In this document: positions 16,764 through 25,717 of the stretch, one piece after another
Position numbering within the stretch: position 1 is the first letter of the stretch
Layout of the letters: each line of letters opens with the position of its first letter
DNA from: Candidatus Mediterraneibacter vanvlietii
GTDB taxonomy: Bacteria; Bacillota; Clostridia; Lachnospirales; Lachnospiraceae
Direction: 5' to 3'
Assembly: GCA_019113645.1 (NCBI GenBank)
Contig: DXGZ01000044.1
Span: forward strand, 1-52,157
Length of the DNA: 52,157 bases
Notes under the pieces: generated by a model
What the model was told of the DNA's origin: nothing
The model's database searches: none
What the model saw: the letters and a program-made list of their open reading frames with translations, nothing else
Made by a program: the position numbers and the translations under genes

Positions 16764-17522
16764 GTTCGCTGACTTTTTGAGGCGATATTTCCGAAAACAG
16801 GAGAGCATTCTAAAACGTATTCTGCGAAGCCGGAGGGTATGTTCAGGGCTCCGCTCCAGGGCCTAAGTGAATCTAAGAAGTTCCGGGCATGGACTAAATG
16901 CAAGGACAGCCGGCGAGCAACTCGCTTCGCTCAGACAATCTCGCCGTCTGCCCTAACGTCCATGCCCGGAACTTCAAGATTCACTAAAACCCTTCCGAAG
17001 TCACCCTGCCCACACCCTCCGGCTCCGCAGAAAGGTTCTCGAAATGGGGCCTGTTTTCTGCTTTATCGACAGGGGAAGTCATCGAATAATCAACTGAAGA
17101 AAAGCAAGGCGCGGTCGGAAAGCTTTACAAATGGTAAAACTTCCAAGCCGCGCCGTTTCGCGTTTTTATCAGTCTATTTTGCTTCACTGAGCTTCCAGCG
17201 TGAAGCATGCAGGAAGCGAAGCGGACAGACTGGATAAACTTTCTGAGAGCGGAGAGGTGTGGGCCGTGTGACTTTGGAGGAATCCGCTGGAACTTCTTAA
17301 GAGGGTGGAAAAATGTTGTTAAACGGTGCGAGGGGATTGTCTGAGCCGCAGGCGAGTTGCCCCGAGTGCCGTTTTGCATTTAAACATTTTTTCAGCCCTT
17401 TAGAAGTTCCCGGATTCTGGAACGGAGCGCGGAACATACCTCTCCACTCTCAGAATACGCTTCTTCAAATTTTACGCTCGATTCCGGACACTTTACTGAA
17501 ACCTCTTAGTGAACAAAATAGC
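16746..17522. repeat. Complete copy B of the bipartite hairpin element
   Basis: A 777-bp copy located between the convergent permease and telA-like genes. Left hairpin 16822-17030, central GC-rich hairpin 17107-17154, right hairpin 17243-17453. The left terminal repeat, AGCTATTTAGTTGATTAGG, is identical to that of copy A, and the right end reads GCTATTTTGTTCACTAAG on the opposite strand. Stem sequences differ from copy A on both sides in a complementary way, while the loop (GCAACTCGC ... GCTCAGACAATC) is kept. The left end contributes the permease stop. The right end lies seven bases from the telA-like stop codon. Confidence 0.87.
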
Positions 17523-17529
17523 GGAATGA

Positions 17530-18666
17530 CTATCCTTGAATCTCCAGCAGCTTCGCCTTGAGTTCTTGCTCCATGCTCCGCAGGCCTTCCTCTGCTTCCT
17601 GGCGCTTCTGCCTGCCCTCTCGCTGTATGTTCATCACTTCGTCCAGAGTGGAGATCAGCGATTCGTTGGTTGCCTTGAGTGTCTCCATATCCACGATACC
17701 GCGCTCAGACTCTTTTGCAGTCTCGATCGTCGCCATCTTAAGCTTCTCTGCATTCTTCTTCAACAGTTCATTCGTCATATCCGTTACTTCCCGCTGCGCT
17801 GCCGCTGCCTGAGCGGAATGTTCTACTCCAAGAGCGAGAACCATCTGGCTCTTCCAGAGCGGAATCGTATTAACAATTGTGGACTGAATCTTCTCCACCA
17901 TCAGCGTATCATTGTTCTGCACAAGCCGGATCTGAGGCGCGGTCTGAATCGAGATCATCCGGGTCAGTTCCAGATCATGAATTTTCTTCTCAAAACGGCT
18001 GCACAGGGAATCCAGATCCTTTGCTGCCTGGGCGTCTTCCGGGAGACCGGAGAGTTTTGCCTTGTTTAAGAGTTCCTGAAGCTGTGTGCTCCTGACTTCT
18101 GCGAGCTTCTTCTTGCCCGCAAGAATATACATGGAAAGTTCCTTGAAGTAAGTCAGATTCAGCTCATACATTTTATCCAGAAGAGCGCTGTCTTTCATCA
18201 GCTGCACCTGATGCTTCTCAAGAACTTTTACGATCTCGTTTACATTGGTCTCGGCTTTGGCATATTTCGCCTTCATTGTTTCAATCTTGTTGGAAGCTTT
18301 CTTAAAGATCCCGAAAAATCCGCCTTTCTCCTCTTCCTCATCAAATGTCTTCAGTTCCTTCACAACACCAGAGAGAAGCTCTCCCACCTCGCCCAGATCC
18401 TTGGAACGTACGTTTTCCAGTGCTGACTCGGAGAAATCAGCCATCTTCTTCTGTGTTCCGGCTCCATACTGAAGCACCATCGCAGAGTTCGTCAGATCGA
18501 TCTGCTGCGCAAACGCATCGACGGTCCTTCTCTCCTCCTCTGTCAATATGCTGTCATCAAGGGCCGGTTCTTCCTGCACAACCGGCGTTTTCTTCTCCTC
18601 CTGCGTCTGGAACGGATCCAGTGTCAGGGTCGGCGCTGTACTCATGTCCTGAAATTCATTGCTCAT
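17530..18666 (-). CDS. TelA-like toxic anion resistance family protein
   Basis: A 378-residue soluble, strongly helical protein of the TelA (tellurite resistance) family, with predicted coiled-coil segments and the family-typical region around DNDTLMVEKIQSTIVNTIPLW near two-thirds of the length. The ATG at 18666 is preferred because GGAGG lies eight bases upstream. A start at 18684 would place that site inside the gene. It follows the xpaC-like gene in the same direction, a pairing known in other Firmicutes. The biochemical role is poorly defined, and tellurite resistance is a historical name. Confidence 0.9.
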   Translation of the reverse strand: MSNEFQDMSTAPTLTLDPFQTQEEKKTPVVQEEPALDDSILTEEERRTVDAFAQQIDLTNSAMVLQYGAGTQKKMADFSESALENVRSKDLGEVGELLSGVVKELKTFDEEEEKGGFFGIFKKASNKIETMKAKYAKAETNVNEIVKVLEKHQVQLMKDSALLDKMYELNLTYFKELSMYILAGKKKLAEVRSTQLQELLNKAKLSGLPEDAQAAKDLDSLCSRFEKKIHDLELTRMISIQTAPQIRLVQNNDTLMVEKIQSTIVNTIPLWKSQMVLALGVEHSAQAAAAQREVTDMTNELLKKNAEKLKMATIETAKESERGIVDMETLKATNESLISTLDEVMNIQREGRQKRQEAEEGLRSMEQELKAKLLEIQG

Positions 18667-18761
18667 CTGATTTTCCTCCATCATTTTATAGCTGTAGTTT
18701 TATAGGTACGGTTCCTTATCTCAAATGTATTTCTTTACAAGTATGATCTCTCATTCTTACA

Positions 18762-20009
18762 CTACTTTTTCCCTGTTTTCAGACCGTCATCCGTAAGCCC
18801 TTCCTGTGCCAGCATTGTCTGCAGGACCGAGATATCTGACGACAGATCCCATGCTGTATCCTGGAACAGATCATCCAGCAGTTTCTCAAAAGCAGTATTC
18901 AGCGTATCCAGCGTTTTCTCTATCTCCTGTTTGGAGGAAATGATATTCTCTCCCTGCACGGGCTGGGAATCCAGTTCCTCGTAGGCTTCCAGGAGCTTGA
19001 TTGTTGTAGGAAGATAATACTCCATCAGCTTCCGGATATCGCTGACCGACTCCGGATTCTGCTCCACACGGTCAAAAATCCGGTCCACCAGCATCTCCAT
19101 ACGGGAAATCTTTGCCGAGATCTCCTCGCCCGGGATGGCGTCATTTGCCTCCCTGATCTTTTTCACATACTCATCTCCCGCCTGCACGATCTTCTGCACT
19201 TCGGGAGAGAGTTTTGAAAACTCCTGCGCCTGGCGTTCTGCAGCCGCTTCCTTCTCTTCTTTCTCTCTGCGCATACGCTCCATCAGTCCGGTATACTGAT
19301 GATAAGCCTCCTCACTCACCATCAGGCAGGTCTCTTTCTCGTCCAGATGCCCCTGCCGGAACCATCCTCTAGAAATCATTTTTCTTAAATCCTTTGCTAC
19401 CGCTTTCACAGATTTTCCCGTCTTCTGCGCAAGCTCTTTGATATCACAGTACTCTCTGTCTGCCAGAACCTTCACATATTTTCTGAATCGCCCTACCGAG
19501 CTCACCATACTTGTCCCAGCCCATGCCATTGCTGCCAGAACAAGTGTACCCACACCGAAAATTCCGACTGCCACCTGCAGGATCAGATCCCATCCGGCAG
19601 CTACTGCTCCCAGGCAGAGCAAAAGCACAAAGACCAGCGAGGCGATTCCGAACACATACCCGGTAACCGCAAGGAAAATTCCTCCAATCTTCGTGGATGT
19701 TGCTTTCATATATAACTGCTCCTGACGGCGTTTCGCAGCACCGGCTCCTTGCGGCATGCCCACATTCTGCTCCGGCGCCGGTCCATTTCCGTAGTTTCCA
19801 TATCCGGTGTTTCCTCTGCCCGCAGTATTCTTGTCCACCGGCTCCCGGTACCAGCCTCCGTTTTTCAACCCTCTTGAAACATTGTCCATAGCCTGCCCGA
19901 TGGTATCAGATACCGTCTGGTTCAGCCGGCTGAAATCCCTTGAATCCACTGCGTCCTGAATCGTCCTGCGTATCTCGTCGCCAAACCTTTCCCAGTCATT
20001 ATTATACAT
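18762..20009 (-). CDS. XpaC-like (5-bromo-4-chloroindolyl phosphate hydrolysis) family protein
   Basis: A 415-residue protein. The N-terminal 120 residues are low-complexity (Gly/Asn-rich around TGYGNYGNGP). Two hydrophobic helices follow at about 110-160, then a winged-helix-like segment (DIKELAQKTGKSVKAVAKDL) and a coiled-coil C-terminal half characteristic of the XpaC family. It is the first gene of a two-gene unit with the telA-like gene. The start follows TAAGGAGGAATT. Molecular function is unknown. Confidence 0.85.
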   Translation of the reverse strand: MYNNDWERFGDEIRRTIQDAVDSRDFSRLNQTVSDTIGQAMDNVSRGLKNGGWYREPVDKNTAGRGNTGYGNYGNGPAPEQNVGMPQGAGAAKRRQEQLYMKATSTKIGGIFLAVTGYVFGIASLVFVLLLCLGAVAAGWDLILQVAVGIFGVGTLVLAAMAWAGTSMVSSVGRFRKYVKVLADREYCDIKELAQKTGKSVKAVAKDLRKMISRGWFRQGHLDEKETCLMVSEEAYHQYTGLMERMRREKEEKEAAAERQAQEFSKLSPEVQKIVQAGDEYVKKIREANDAIPGEEISAKISRMEMLVDRIFDRVEQNPESVSDIRKLMEYYLPTTIKLLEAYEELDSQPVQGENIISSKQEIEKTLDTLNTAFEKLLDDLFQDTAWDLSSDISVLQTMLAQEGLTDDGLKTGKK

Positions 20010-20062
20010 GGAAATAATTCCTCCTTAAGCTCTTGACCCAAAAAATCTTTTATATGATAATC

Positions 20063-20091
20063 AGTTTAGTCGCAACCCATAGAAAAGTCAA
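20063..20091 (-). promoter_or_regulatory. Candidate promoter for the xpaC-telA unit
   Basis: Reading the minus strand, TTGACT (20086-20091) is followed after 17 bases by TAAACT (20063-20068), about 55 bases before the xpaC-like start. Confidence 0.55.
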
Positions 20092-20096
20092 GAATA

Positions 20097-20148
20097 CCCG
20101 ACACCTTTCACCTGAGCAACAGCCCGACACATTTCACCTGAGTAAAGG
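20097..20148. repeat. Tandem 26-bp repeat
   Basis: Two adjacent 26-bp units, 20097-20122 and 20123-20148, share CCCGACAC then TTTCACCTGAG with few differences. They lie between divergent promoters, just upstream of the xpaC -35 box. Confidence 0.75.
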
Positions 20149-20205
20149 CGTCAACTCTATGAGGAAAACGCAGATACAGCAGTCACTATTAATAAGGAGC
20201 AGAAC

Positions 20206-20934
20206 ATGAAATCAGATATTGAAAATAATATACTATATGAAGACCCACAGATTATCGTCTGCCACAAGCCCGCCGGGATCCCGGTTCAGAGCAGCCGCAT
20301 CGGCGTTCCGGACATGGTAAGCCTTCTGAAAAACCACCTGGCAGCAAGTCAGCGCAGCTCAGCTTCCAGCCGTAACCCTGCCGCCAGCCGCAGCTCTTCT
20401 GCAAGCCCCAATCCTTCTTCCGGCGCGCCCTATCTTGGCGTCATCCACCGGCTGGACCAGCCTGTGGAAGGGCTTATCGTCTTCGCCAAAACCCCTGCCG
20501 CGGCGAAGGAACTGTCAAGACAGCTCACCTCATCCGGATTCGGCAAATATTACTTTGCTATTGTCGAAGGGAAACCGGAAAAGGATTCGGATACATTGGA
20601 AGACTACCTCGTAAAAGACGGGCGTACCAATTCCTCCCGCGTGTGCGCAAAGGGAACTGCCGGGGCAAAGCTGGCAAGACTCAGCTACCGGGTGCTCGAT
20701 TCCCGGAACGGACGCAGTCTTCTGGAGATCCACCTCGATACCGGACGCCACCATCAGATCCGCGTGCAGATGGCTCATCTGGGATGTTCTCTGATCGGAG
20801 ACCGCAAATACGGACAGAAAGAAAGCACAGAACCGCTCCGGCTCTGTGCCTGTAAACTGGAGTTCCGTCATCCGAAAGACGGGCGGGAAATGTGTTTTGA
20901 ACTTCCAATAGAAGAACGTCCCTCTCTTCTCTGA
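20206..20934 (+). CDS. RluA-family RNA pseudouridine synthase
   Basis: A 242-residue enzyme predicted to isomerise specific uridines in rRNA or tRNA. The catalytic Asp is in HRLDQPVEGLIVFAKT, followed by the family's GRHHQIRVQMAHLG motif and a conserved GDRKYG. There is no S4 domain. A Ser/Ala/Asn-rich insertion of about 28 residues (near residues 44-72) precedes the catalytic region and is probably a flexible loop. Start at 20206 follows AAGGAG. The target nucleotide is unknown. Confidence 0.9.
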   Translation: MKSDIENNILYEDPQIIVCHKPAGIPVQSSRIGVPDMVSLLKNHLAASQRSSASSRNPAASRSSSASPNPSSGAPYLGVIHRLDQPVEGLIVFAKTPAAAKELSRQLTSSGFGKYYFAIVEGKPEKDSDTLEDYLVKDGRTNSSRVCAKGTAGAKLARLSYRVLDSRNGRSLLEIHLDTGRHHQIRVQMAHLGCSLIGDRKYGQKESTEPLRLCACKLEFRHPKDGREMCFELPIEERPSLL

Positions 20935-21009
20935 AAATCCTTTTTCTGAGAATCTTTCTTCCAAGCGTCTTCCTTCCGAACCGTTCTCTTTTCCGAACAT
21001 CTTTCTTCT

Positions 21010-21042
21010 AAAAACGGGGTGTGCCGTTTCCGGCACACCCCG
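21010..21042 (-). terminator. Terminator after spoVG
   Basis: A perfect 12-bp GC-rich stem (21015-21026 with 21031-21042) and a four-base loop are followed on the minus strand by five T. It lies 29 bases beyond the spoVG stop. It may also stop transcription from the plus-strand pseudouridine synthase gene, but that side has a poorer T-run. Confidence 0.9.
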
Positions 21043-21070
21043 CCACATTTTCCTGTTCCTTTTTCACCAG

Positions 21071-21358
21071 TTACATTTCATCAATAACTGCCGGTTCTTC
21101 CTCCTCCAGCGACTCTTCATATTTATTAAGAATCGTTGTCTGGATTCTTTCTCTTGTCCCGGAATTGATCGGATGAGCTATATCCCGATATTCACCATCC
21201 AGGGCCTTTTTGCTCGGCATTGCAATAAATAAACCTTTCTCCCCCTCTATCACCTTAATGTCATGAACGACAAATTCATCGTCAATGGTAATAGATACAA
21301 CGGCTTTTAATTTCCCCTCTTTCGCAACTTTGCGAACACGTACATCTGTGATCTGCAT
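21071..21358 (-). CDS. spoVG: SpoVG family septation/sporulation regulator
   Basis: A 95-residue protein matching SpoVG closely: starts [11 protein letters not shown], has [15 protein letters not shown] and [20 protein letters not shown], and ends in an acidic tail. SpoVG binds nucleic acid and affects division-septum and stationary-phase processes in Firmicutes. It is followed by a strong terminator. Confidence 0.97.
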   Translation of the reverse strand: MQITDVRVRKVAKEGKLKAVVSITIDDEFVVHDIKVIEGEKGLFIAMPSKKALDGEYRDIAHPINSGTRERIQTTILNKYEESLEEEEPAVIDEM

Positions 21359-21382
21359 TTTCAGGTCTCCTTTCTCTGTTGC

Positions 21383-21412
21383 ATTATACGCGGGGCCCGT
21401 TATCTAAGTCAG
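21383..21412 (-). promoter_or_regulatory. Candidate promoter for spoVG
   Basis: On the minus strand, CTGACT (21407-21412) and TATAAT (21383-21388) are spaced by 18 bases and lie about 25 bases before the spoVG start. The perfect -10 looks like a vegetative sigma-A promoter. I see no clear sigma-H site. Confidence 0.5.
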
Positions 21413-21489
21413 TATACATCAAGTGTCAAATCATTTACGGCCCTGCATCCTATATTTTTCGGAAGTTATCTTCCATATGACATACAGGG

Positions 21490-22608
21490 TCATAATGCAT
21501 AACGTTCATTCTTTTCAACTACAACTTTTACGCCGTTTTCACCGACATGCCGCGTATTTGCTCTGATCGTATCGCGGCTTTCCACTATACAGTTTTCAAT
21601 ATATGTGTTATCTCCAAGATATACATCATTCAGAATAATGGAATTCTTTATCACACAGTTATTTCCAACAAATACCTTTTTGAAGATAACTGAATTCTCC
21701 ACTGTTCCGTTTATGATGCTTCCACTTCCCACGAGACTGTTTTTCACAACCGCGCCCGGATTATATTTTGCAGGCGGCTGATCGCTCACTTTTGAGTAGA
21801 CGCTCGGCAGTTCCCTGAAGAAATAGTTCCTCACTTCCGGTTTCAGGAAATCCATATTCGTCTGATAATAAGCGTCAACTGTGGAGATGTTGCTCCAGTA
21901 ACTGTTGATTTTGTATCCGTAGATTTTCTTAAGGTTCTTATAACGGATCAGTATATCTGTCACAAAATCATGCCGCTCTTCTTCCGCGCAGTGCTCGATG
22001 AGATCTATGAGCTGTCTCCTCCGGATCACATAGATTCCGGTGGAAATCGTCTGGGAATGTGCCACCATGGGCTTTTCCTCAAACTCTTCGATCCTGCTGG
22101 ATTCATTCATCCTGATCGTACCGAACCTGGTTGCGTCCTCATCCGGTCCCAGTTCCTTGCAAACCACCGTAATATCCGCTTTCTTCGCGATATGATACTC
22201 AAGCACTTTATTGTAATCCAGCTTGTACACCGCATCTCCGGATGTGATGATAACGTACGGCTCATGACATTTTCTCAGGAAATCAAGATTCTGATAAATG
22301 GCGTCCGCCGTACCTCTGTACCAGTATCCGTTATCCGCCGTAATCGTCGGGGTGAAGACGTAAAGCCCTCCCTGCTTTCTTCCGAAATCCCACCACTTGG
22401 ATGAGTTCAGATGCTCATTCAGCGATCTTGCATTATACTGTGTAAGCACTGCGACTTTCTGAATATGAGAATTCGTCATATTGCTGAGCGCGAAATCAAT
22501 TGCCCTGTAACTTCCGGCAATCGGCATTGCCGCCGCCGCACGTTTGGCTGTCAGCTCATGCATCTTTCTGCTGTTGCCGCCTGCCAGGATTATTCCTACT
22601 GCCCTCAT
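21490..22608 (-). CDS. glgD: Glucose-1-phosphate adenylyltransferase subunit GlgD
   Basis: A 372-residue partner of GlgC. The N-terminal nucleotidyltransferase motif is altered ([20 protein letters not shown], compared with the canonical GGxGxRL...K form in GlgC), which fits the regulatory rather than catalytic GlgD role known in Bacillus-type enzymes. A left-handed beta-helix of hexapeptide repeats fills the C-terminal third. It overlaps glgC by four bases. The pair makes ADP-glucose for glycogen. Confidence 0.95.
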   Translation of the reverse strand: MRAVGIILAGGNSRKMHELTAKRAAAAMPIAGSYRAIDFALSNMTNSHIQKVAVLTQYNARSLNEHLNSSKWWDFGRKQGGLYVFTPTITADNGYWYRGTADAIYQNLDFLRKCHEPYVIITSGDAVYKLDYNKVLEYHIAKKADITVVCKELGPDEDATRFGTIRMNESSRIEEFEEKPMVAHSQTISTGIYVIRRRQLIDLIEHCAEEERHDFVTDILIRYKNLKKIYGYKINSYWSNISTVDAYYQTNMDFLKPEVRNYFFRELPSVYSKVSDQPPAKYNPGAVVKNSLVGSGSIINGTVENSVIFKKVFVGNNCVIKNSIILNDVYLGDNTYIENCIVESRDTIRANTRHVGENGVKVVVEKNERYAL

Positions 22609-23879
22609 ACTCTGTCACCTGCCTTTATCAATGTTTCGCCGCTTTCCAGCACGCCCTCGCTGTAATCTTCTATGGTTGTCACGCCGCTGATGGCGGTGTT
22701 CTTCCCGATCTGCACGCCTGCCGGAATCACAGAGTTTTCGCCGATCGTCGCCAGCCCGCCGCTGTAGATGTTCGGCTTCGTCTTATTCGGCACTTCGCTT
22801 CCAATGCCGATCACAACATTGTCTCCCACAACCGTGTCCTCAGCTATGATCGCCTTATCGATCACGCAGTTCTCACCGATCGTGACTCCCTGCATAATGA
22901 TCGAATCTCTTACGACACTGCCTTTGCCTATTGTTACACTTCCTCCCAGAACCGAACTGTGCACTTCACCGTAGATCTCCGAACCGTTGCTGATTATGCA
23001 GCGATCCACCACGCCCTGCTCCGCGATATACTGAGGTGGAATATTCGCGCTGTTCGTGTAGATCTTCCAGAATTCCTCATACAGATTGAACTCCGGTATG
23101 ATGTCGATCAGTTCCATGTTAGCTTCCCAGTAGGAACTCAGCGTTCCGACGTCTTTCCAGTATCCGTTGTACTCATACGCAAAGAGCCTGTCCCCCTTGC
23201 CATGGCAGTACGGAATAATATGTTTACCGAAATCGCAGTTCGGCTGGTCTTTCAGCTTGATCAGCGCTTCTTTGAGCACCGGCCAGCTGAAGATGTAAAT
23301 TCCCATCGACGCCAGATTACTGCTTGGTTTTTCCGGTTTTTCTTCAAATTCTTTAATGTGGCTGTCACTGTCTGTCACAACAATTCCGAACCGGCTGGCT
23401 TCCTCAATCGGCACCGGCATCGCGGCGATGGTAACGTCCGCTTTGTTTGCCTTATGGAAATCCAGCATCACCTCATAATCCATTTTATAGATATGGTCAC
23501 CCGAAAGTATCAGTACATAATCCGGATTATAAGTTTCCATATAATTTAAATTCTGATAGATCGCGTTCGCCGTACCCGTATACCACTCACTGTTAGAGCT
23601 CTTCTCATACGGCGGAAGTATGGATACTCCTCCGACGTTGCGATCCAGATCCCACGGGATACCGATCCCGATATGCGTATTCAGGCGCAGCGGCTGATAC
23701 TGGGTCAGCACGCCTACAGTATCGATTCCCGAGTTGATACAGTTACTCAGCGGGAAATCAATAATTCGATACTTGCCGCCAAAGGCCACTGCAGGTTTTG
23801 CGACTTTCGATGTAAGTACCCCCAATCGACTGCCCTGTCCGCCCGCCAGCAGCATGGCAATCATTTCCTTTTTATACAT
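22605..23879 (-). CDS. glgC: Glucose-1-phosphate adenylyltransferase catalytic subunit
   Basis: A 424-residue enzyme forming ADP-glucose from ATP and glucose-1-phosphate. Visible are the pyrophosphorylase motif [19 protein letters not shown], the catalytic [10 protein letters not shown] and the FEEKP sugar-phosphate segment, then C-terminal hexapeptide repeats. Start follows GAGGTGA. It is the first gene of the glgCD unit. No other glycogen genes (glgA, glgB, glgP) are in the window. Confidence 0.97.
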   Translation of the reverse strand: MYKKEMIAMLLAGGQGSRLGVLTSKVAKPAVAFGGKYRIIDFPLSNCINSGIDTVGVLTQYQPLRLNTHIGIGIPWDLDRNVGGVSILPPYEKSSNSEWYTGTANAIYQNLNYMETYNPDYVLILSGDHIYKMDYEVMLDFHKANKADVTIAAMPVPIEEASRFGIVVTDSDSHIKEFEEKPEKPSSNLASMGIYIFSWPVLKEALIKLKDQPNCDFGKHIIPYCHGKGDRLFAYEYNGYWKDVGTLSSYWEANMELIDIIPEFNLYEEFWKIYTNSANIPPQYIAEQGVVDRCIISNGSEIYGEVHSSVLGGSVTIGKGSVVRDSIIMQGVTIGENCVIDKAIIAEDTVVGDNVVIGIGSEVPNKTKPNIYSGGLATIGENSVIPAGVQIGKNTAISGVTTIEDYSEGVLESGETLIKAGDRV

Positions 23880-23910
23880 TGCGTCACCTCATTTCTGGTT
23901 AGATGCACTT

Positions 23911-23919
23911 ATTATACCA
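23911..23919 (-). promoter_or_regulatory. Extended -10 promoter for glgCD
   Basis: The minus strand reads TGGTATAAT (23911-23919), a TGn-extended -10, about 35 bases before the glgC start. The -35 region is weak and AT-rich. Confidence 0.45.
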
Positions 23920-24025
23920 TATATTTATGTTTATTGAATAATTATTTACAATTTTATCTAAACTTTTTTTCACTTTTTGTTTATTTCGTACAAAAAGAAC
24001 TTCTTTCCTTTTTTATTATATATAG

Positions 24026-24031
24026 TATAAT
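24026..24031 (+). promoter_or_regulatory. Candidate -10 box for murC
   Basis: A perfect TATAAT about 70 bases before murC in a very AT-rich stretch (23930-24060). No good -35 is seen 16-18 bases upstream. Confidence 0.35.
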
Positions 24032-24098
24032 ATAAAAGACTAAGAGATTTTATGACAATAATCACTTGAGAATTCGAAAAAAGAGAAGAGGAATCCAT

Positions 24099-25475
24099 AT
24101 GTATAAGATCGATTTTGAGAATCCGATCCACATTCATTTTATCGGGATCGGCGGCATCAGCATGAGCGGTCTGGCTGAAATTCTTCTGGAAGAAGGCTTC
24201 ACCGTATCCGGCTCTGACTCAAAAGAATCCCCATTGACAAAAAAGCTTGAATCCGCAGGCGCGCATATCGCATACGGACAGAAAGCGGAAAATATCACTC
24301 CCGGAATCGGCTGCGTAGTCTATACCGCCGCAATTCACCGGGACAACCCCGAACTCATCGAAGCTGTTGTTCAGAAGATCCCGATGCTGACCCGCGCGGA
24401 ACTGCTCGGACAGCTCATGAAAAACTATGAGACACCGATCGCTGTTTCCGGAACTCACGGAAAAACAACGACGACATCCATGATTTCACACATCCTGCTG
24501 GCAGGAGATCTGGATCCCACAATCTCTGTAGGCGGAATCCTGAAAGCAATCGGAGGAAATATCCGCGTCGGTCATTCCGGAACTTTTATCACGGAAGCAT
24601 GCGAGTACACGAACAGTTTCCTTCATTTCTTCCCAAAGATCAGCGTGATCCTTAACATCGAAGAAGATCATCTGGATTTCTTTAAAGATCTGGAAGATAT
24701 CCGCCACTCCTTCCGCCAGTTCACAGAACTGCTGCCGGAAGACGGCACGCTCGTAATCAACGCTGACATTACGGATTATCAGGAAATATACGAAGGGCTT
24801 CCCTGCCGCGTTGTAACATACGGTACATCCGCTGACTGCGATTACAGCGCGGACAATATCGCCTATGATGAGAACGGACATGTGTCTTTTGATCTGATGA
24901 AAAAAGGACAGTTCGCGGATCATATCGTGCTCTCCGTAACCGGGGATCACAATGTTTCCAACGCTCTTTCATCCATCGCCGTTGCCGAGCTTCTTTCCAT
25001 TCCGATGGATGTAATCAAGAAAGGGCTTCTCTCCTTCACTGGAACGGACCGCCGTTTTGAGTACAAAGGAGAGTTTAACGGTGTTACCGTGGTGGACGAT
25101 TATGCACATCACCCGACAGAGATTGCCGCAACCTTAAAGGCTGCCCAGCACTATCCTCACAATACGGTATGGTGCGTCTTCCAGCCGCATACGTACACCC
25201 GCACGAAAGCATTTTTCCATGAATTTGCAGAAGCGCTCTCCCATGCGGATCATCTCGTCCTTGCAGATATCTATGCGGCAAGGGAGACTGACACGCTGGG
25301 AATTTCCTCTGCCGATCTGGCAGCGGAGTGCGGAAAACTCGGTACAGATACCCACTATTTCCCGAGTTTTGAGGAAATCGAAGCATTTCTGAAAGAGAAC
25401 TGCCGTCCCGGAGACCTGCTTATCACCATGGGCGCCGGAGATGTAGTGAATATAGGAGAGGATCTGCTGCGATAA
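24099..25475 (+). CDS. murC: UDP-N-acetylmuramate--L-alanine ligase
   Basis: A 458-residue cytosolic ligase adding L-alanine to UDP-MurNAc, the first peptide-stem step of peptidoglycan synthesis. The N-terminal UDP-binding motif is FIGIGGISMSGLAE, the ATP loop is VSGTHGKTTTTSM (about residue 115), and later motifs include the VDDYAHHPTE and FQPHTYTRT segments. ATG 24099 is chosen for the GAGG upstream and the MYKIDFENP start. An in-frame ATG at 24066 is less likely. Confidence 0.97.
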   Translation: MYKIDFENPIHIHFIGIGGISMSGLAEILLEEGFTVSGSDSKESPLTKKLESAGAHIAYGQKAENITPGIGCVVYTAAIHRDNPELIEAVVQKIPMLTRAELLGQLMKNYETPIAVSGTHGKTTTTSMISHILLAGDLDPTISVGGILKAIGGNIRVGHSGTFITEACEYTNSFLHFFPKISVILNIEEDHLDFFKDLEDIRHSFRQFTELLPEDGTLVINADITDYQEIYEGLPCRVVTYGTSADCDYSADNIAYDENGHVSFDLMKKGQFADHIVLSVTGDHNVSNALSSIAVAELLSIPMDVIKKGLLSFTGTDRRFEYKGEFNGVTVVDDYAHHPTEIAATLKAAQHYPHNTVWCVFQPHTYTRTKAFFHEFAEALSHADHLVLADIYAARETDTLGISSADLAAECGKLGTDTHYFPSFEEIEAFLKENCRPGDLLITMGAGDVVNIGEDLLR

Positions 25476-25481
25476 TTCCCA

Positions 25482-25556
25482 GTATTCACAGGGGCTGCGG
25501 GAGTTATCCACATTTTCTACACAGAGTTATCTACAAAAAAGCCGGATTTACCCACG
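25482..25556 (+). promoter_or_regulatory. Array of four DnaA-box-like sites
   Basis: Four 9-mers in one orientation start at 25482 (GTATTCACA), 25504 (TTATCCACA, a perfect consensus box), 25527 (TTATCTACA) and 25548 (TTACCCACG). They are spaced 22, 23 and 21 bp apart, so all face about the same side of the helix. They lie after murC and before the dnaD-like and dnaI-like genes, suggesting DnaA control of the helicase-loader operon. No dnaA, dnaN or AT-rich unwinding region is next to them, so this is not called an origin. Confidence 0.6.
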
Positions 25557-25604
25557 AAAAAATGCTTTTTAACCTGCGGATAAAATGATATATTAGTGAA
25601 GTAA

Positions 25605-25640
25605 GGAAAGCGGATCACGTATCGTCCGCTTTCCGTTTTA
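25605..25640 (+). terminator. Terminator downstream of murC
   Basis: A 10-bp stem GGAAAGCGGA (25605-25614) pairs with 25625-25634 around a 10-base loop and is followed by GTTTTA. It separates murC from the replication genes. Confidence 0.8.
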
Positions 25641-25717
25641 TACTCCGCACAAGTTTCTGCGGACTTTATCGACAGATTATACCAAAGGCAAAACAAGAAA
25701 GTGGGACGGATTTATTT

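Noticed and set aside
22500-23549. 349-codon open frame opposite glgC/glgD
   Set aside because: Antisense shadow of two clearly recognised genes. No family features or binding site.
25482-25556. Origin of replication (oriC)
   Set aside because: DnaA boxes are present, but dnaA, dnaN, gyrB or rpmH are not nearby and no clear AT-rich unwinding region adjoins, so a regulatory role is more likely.
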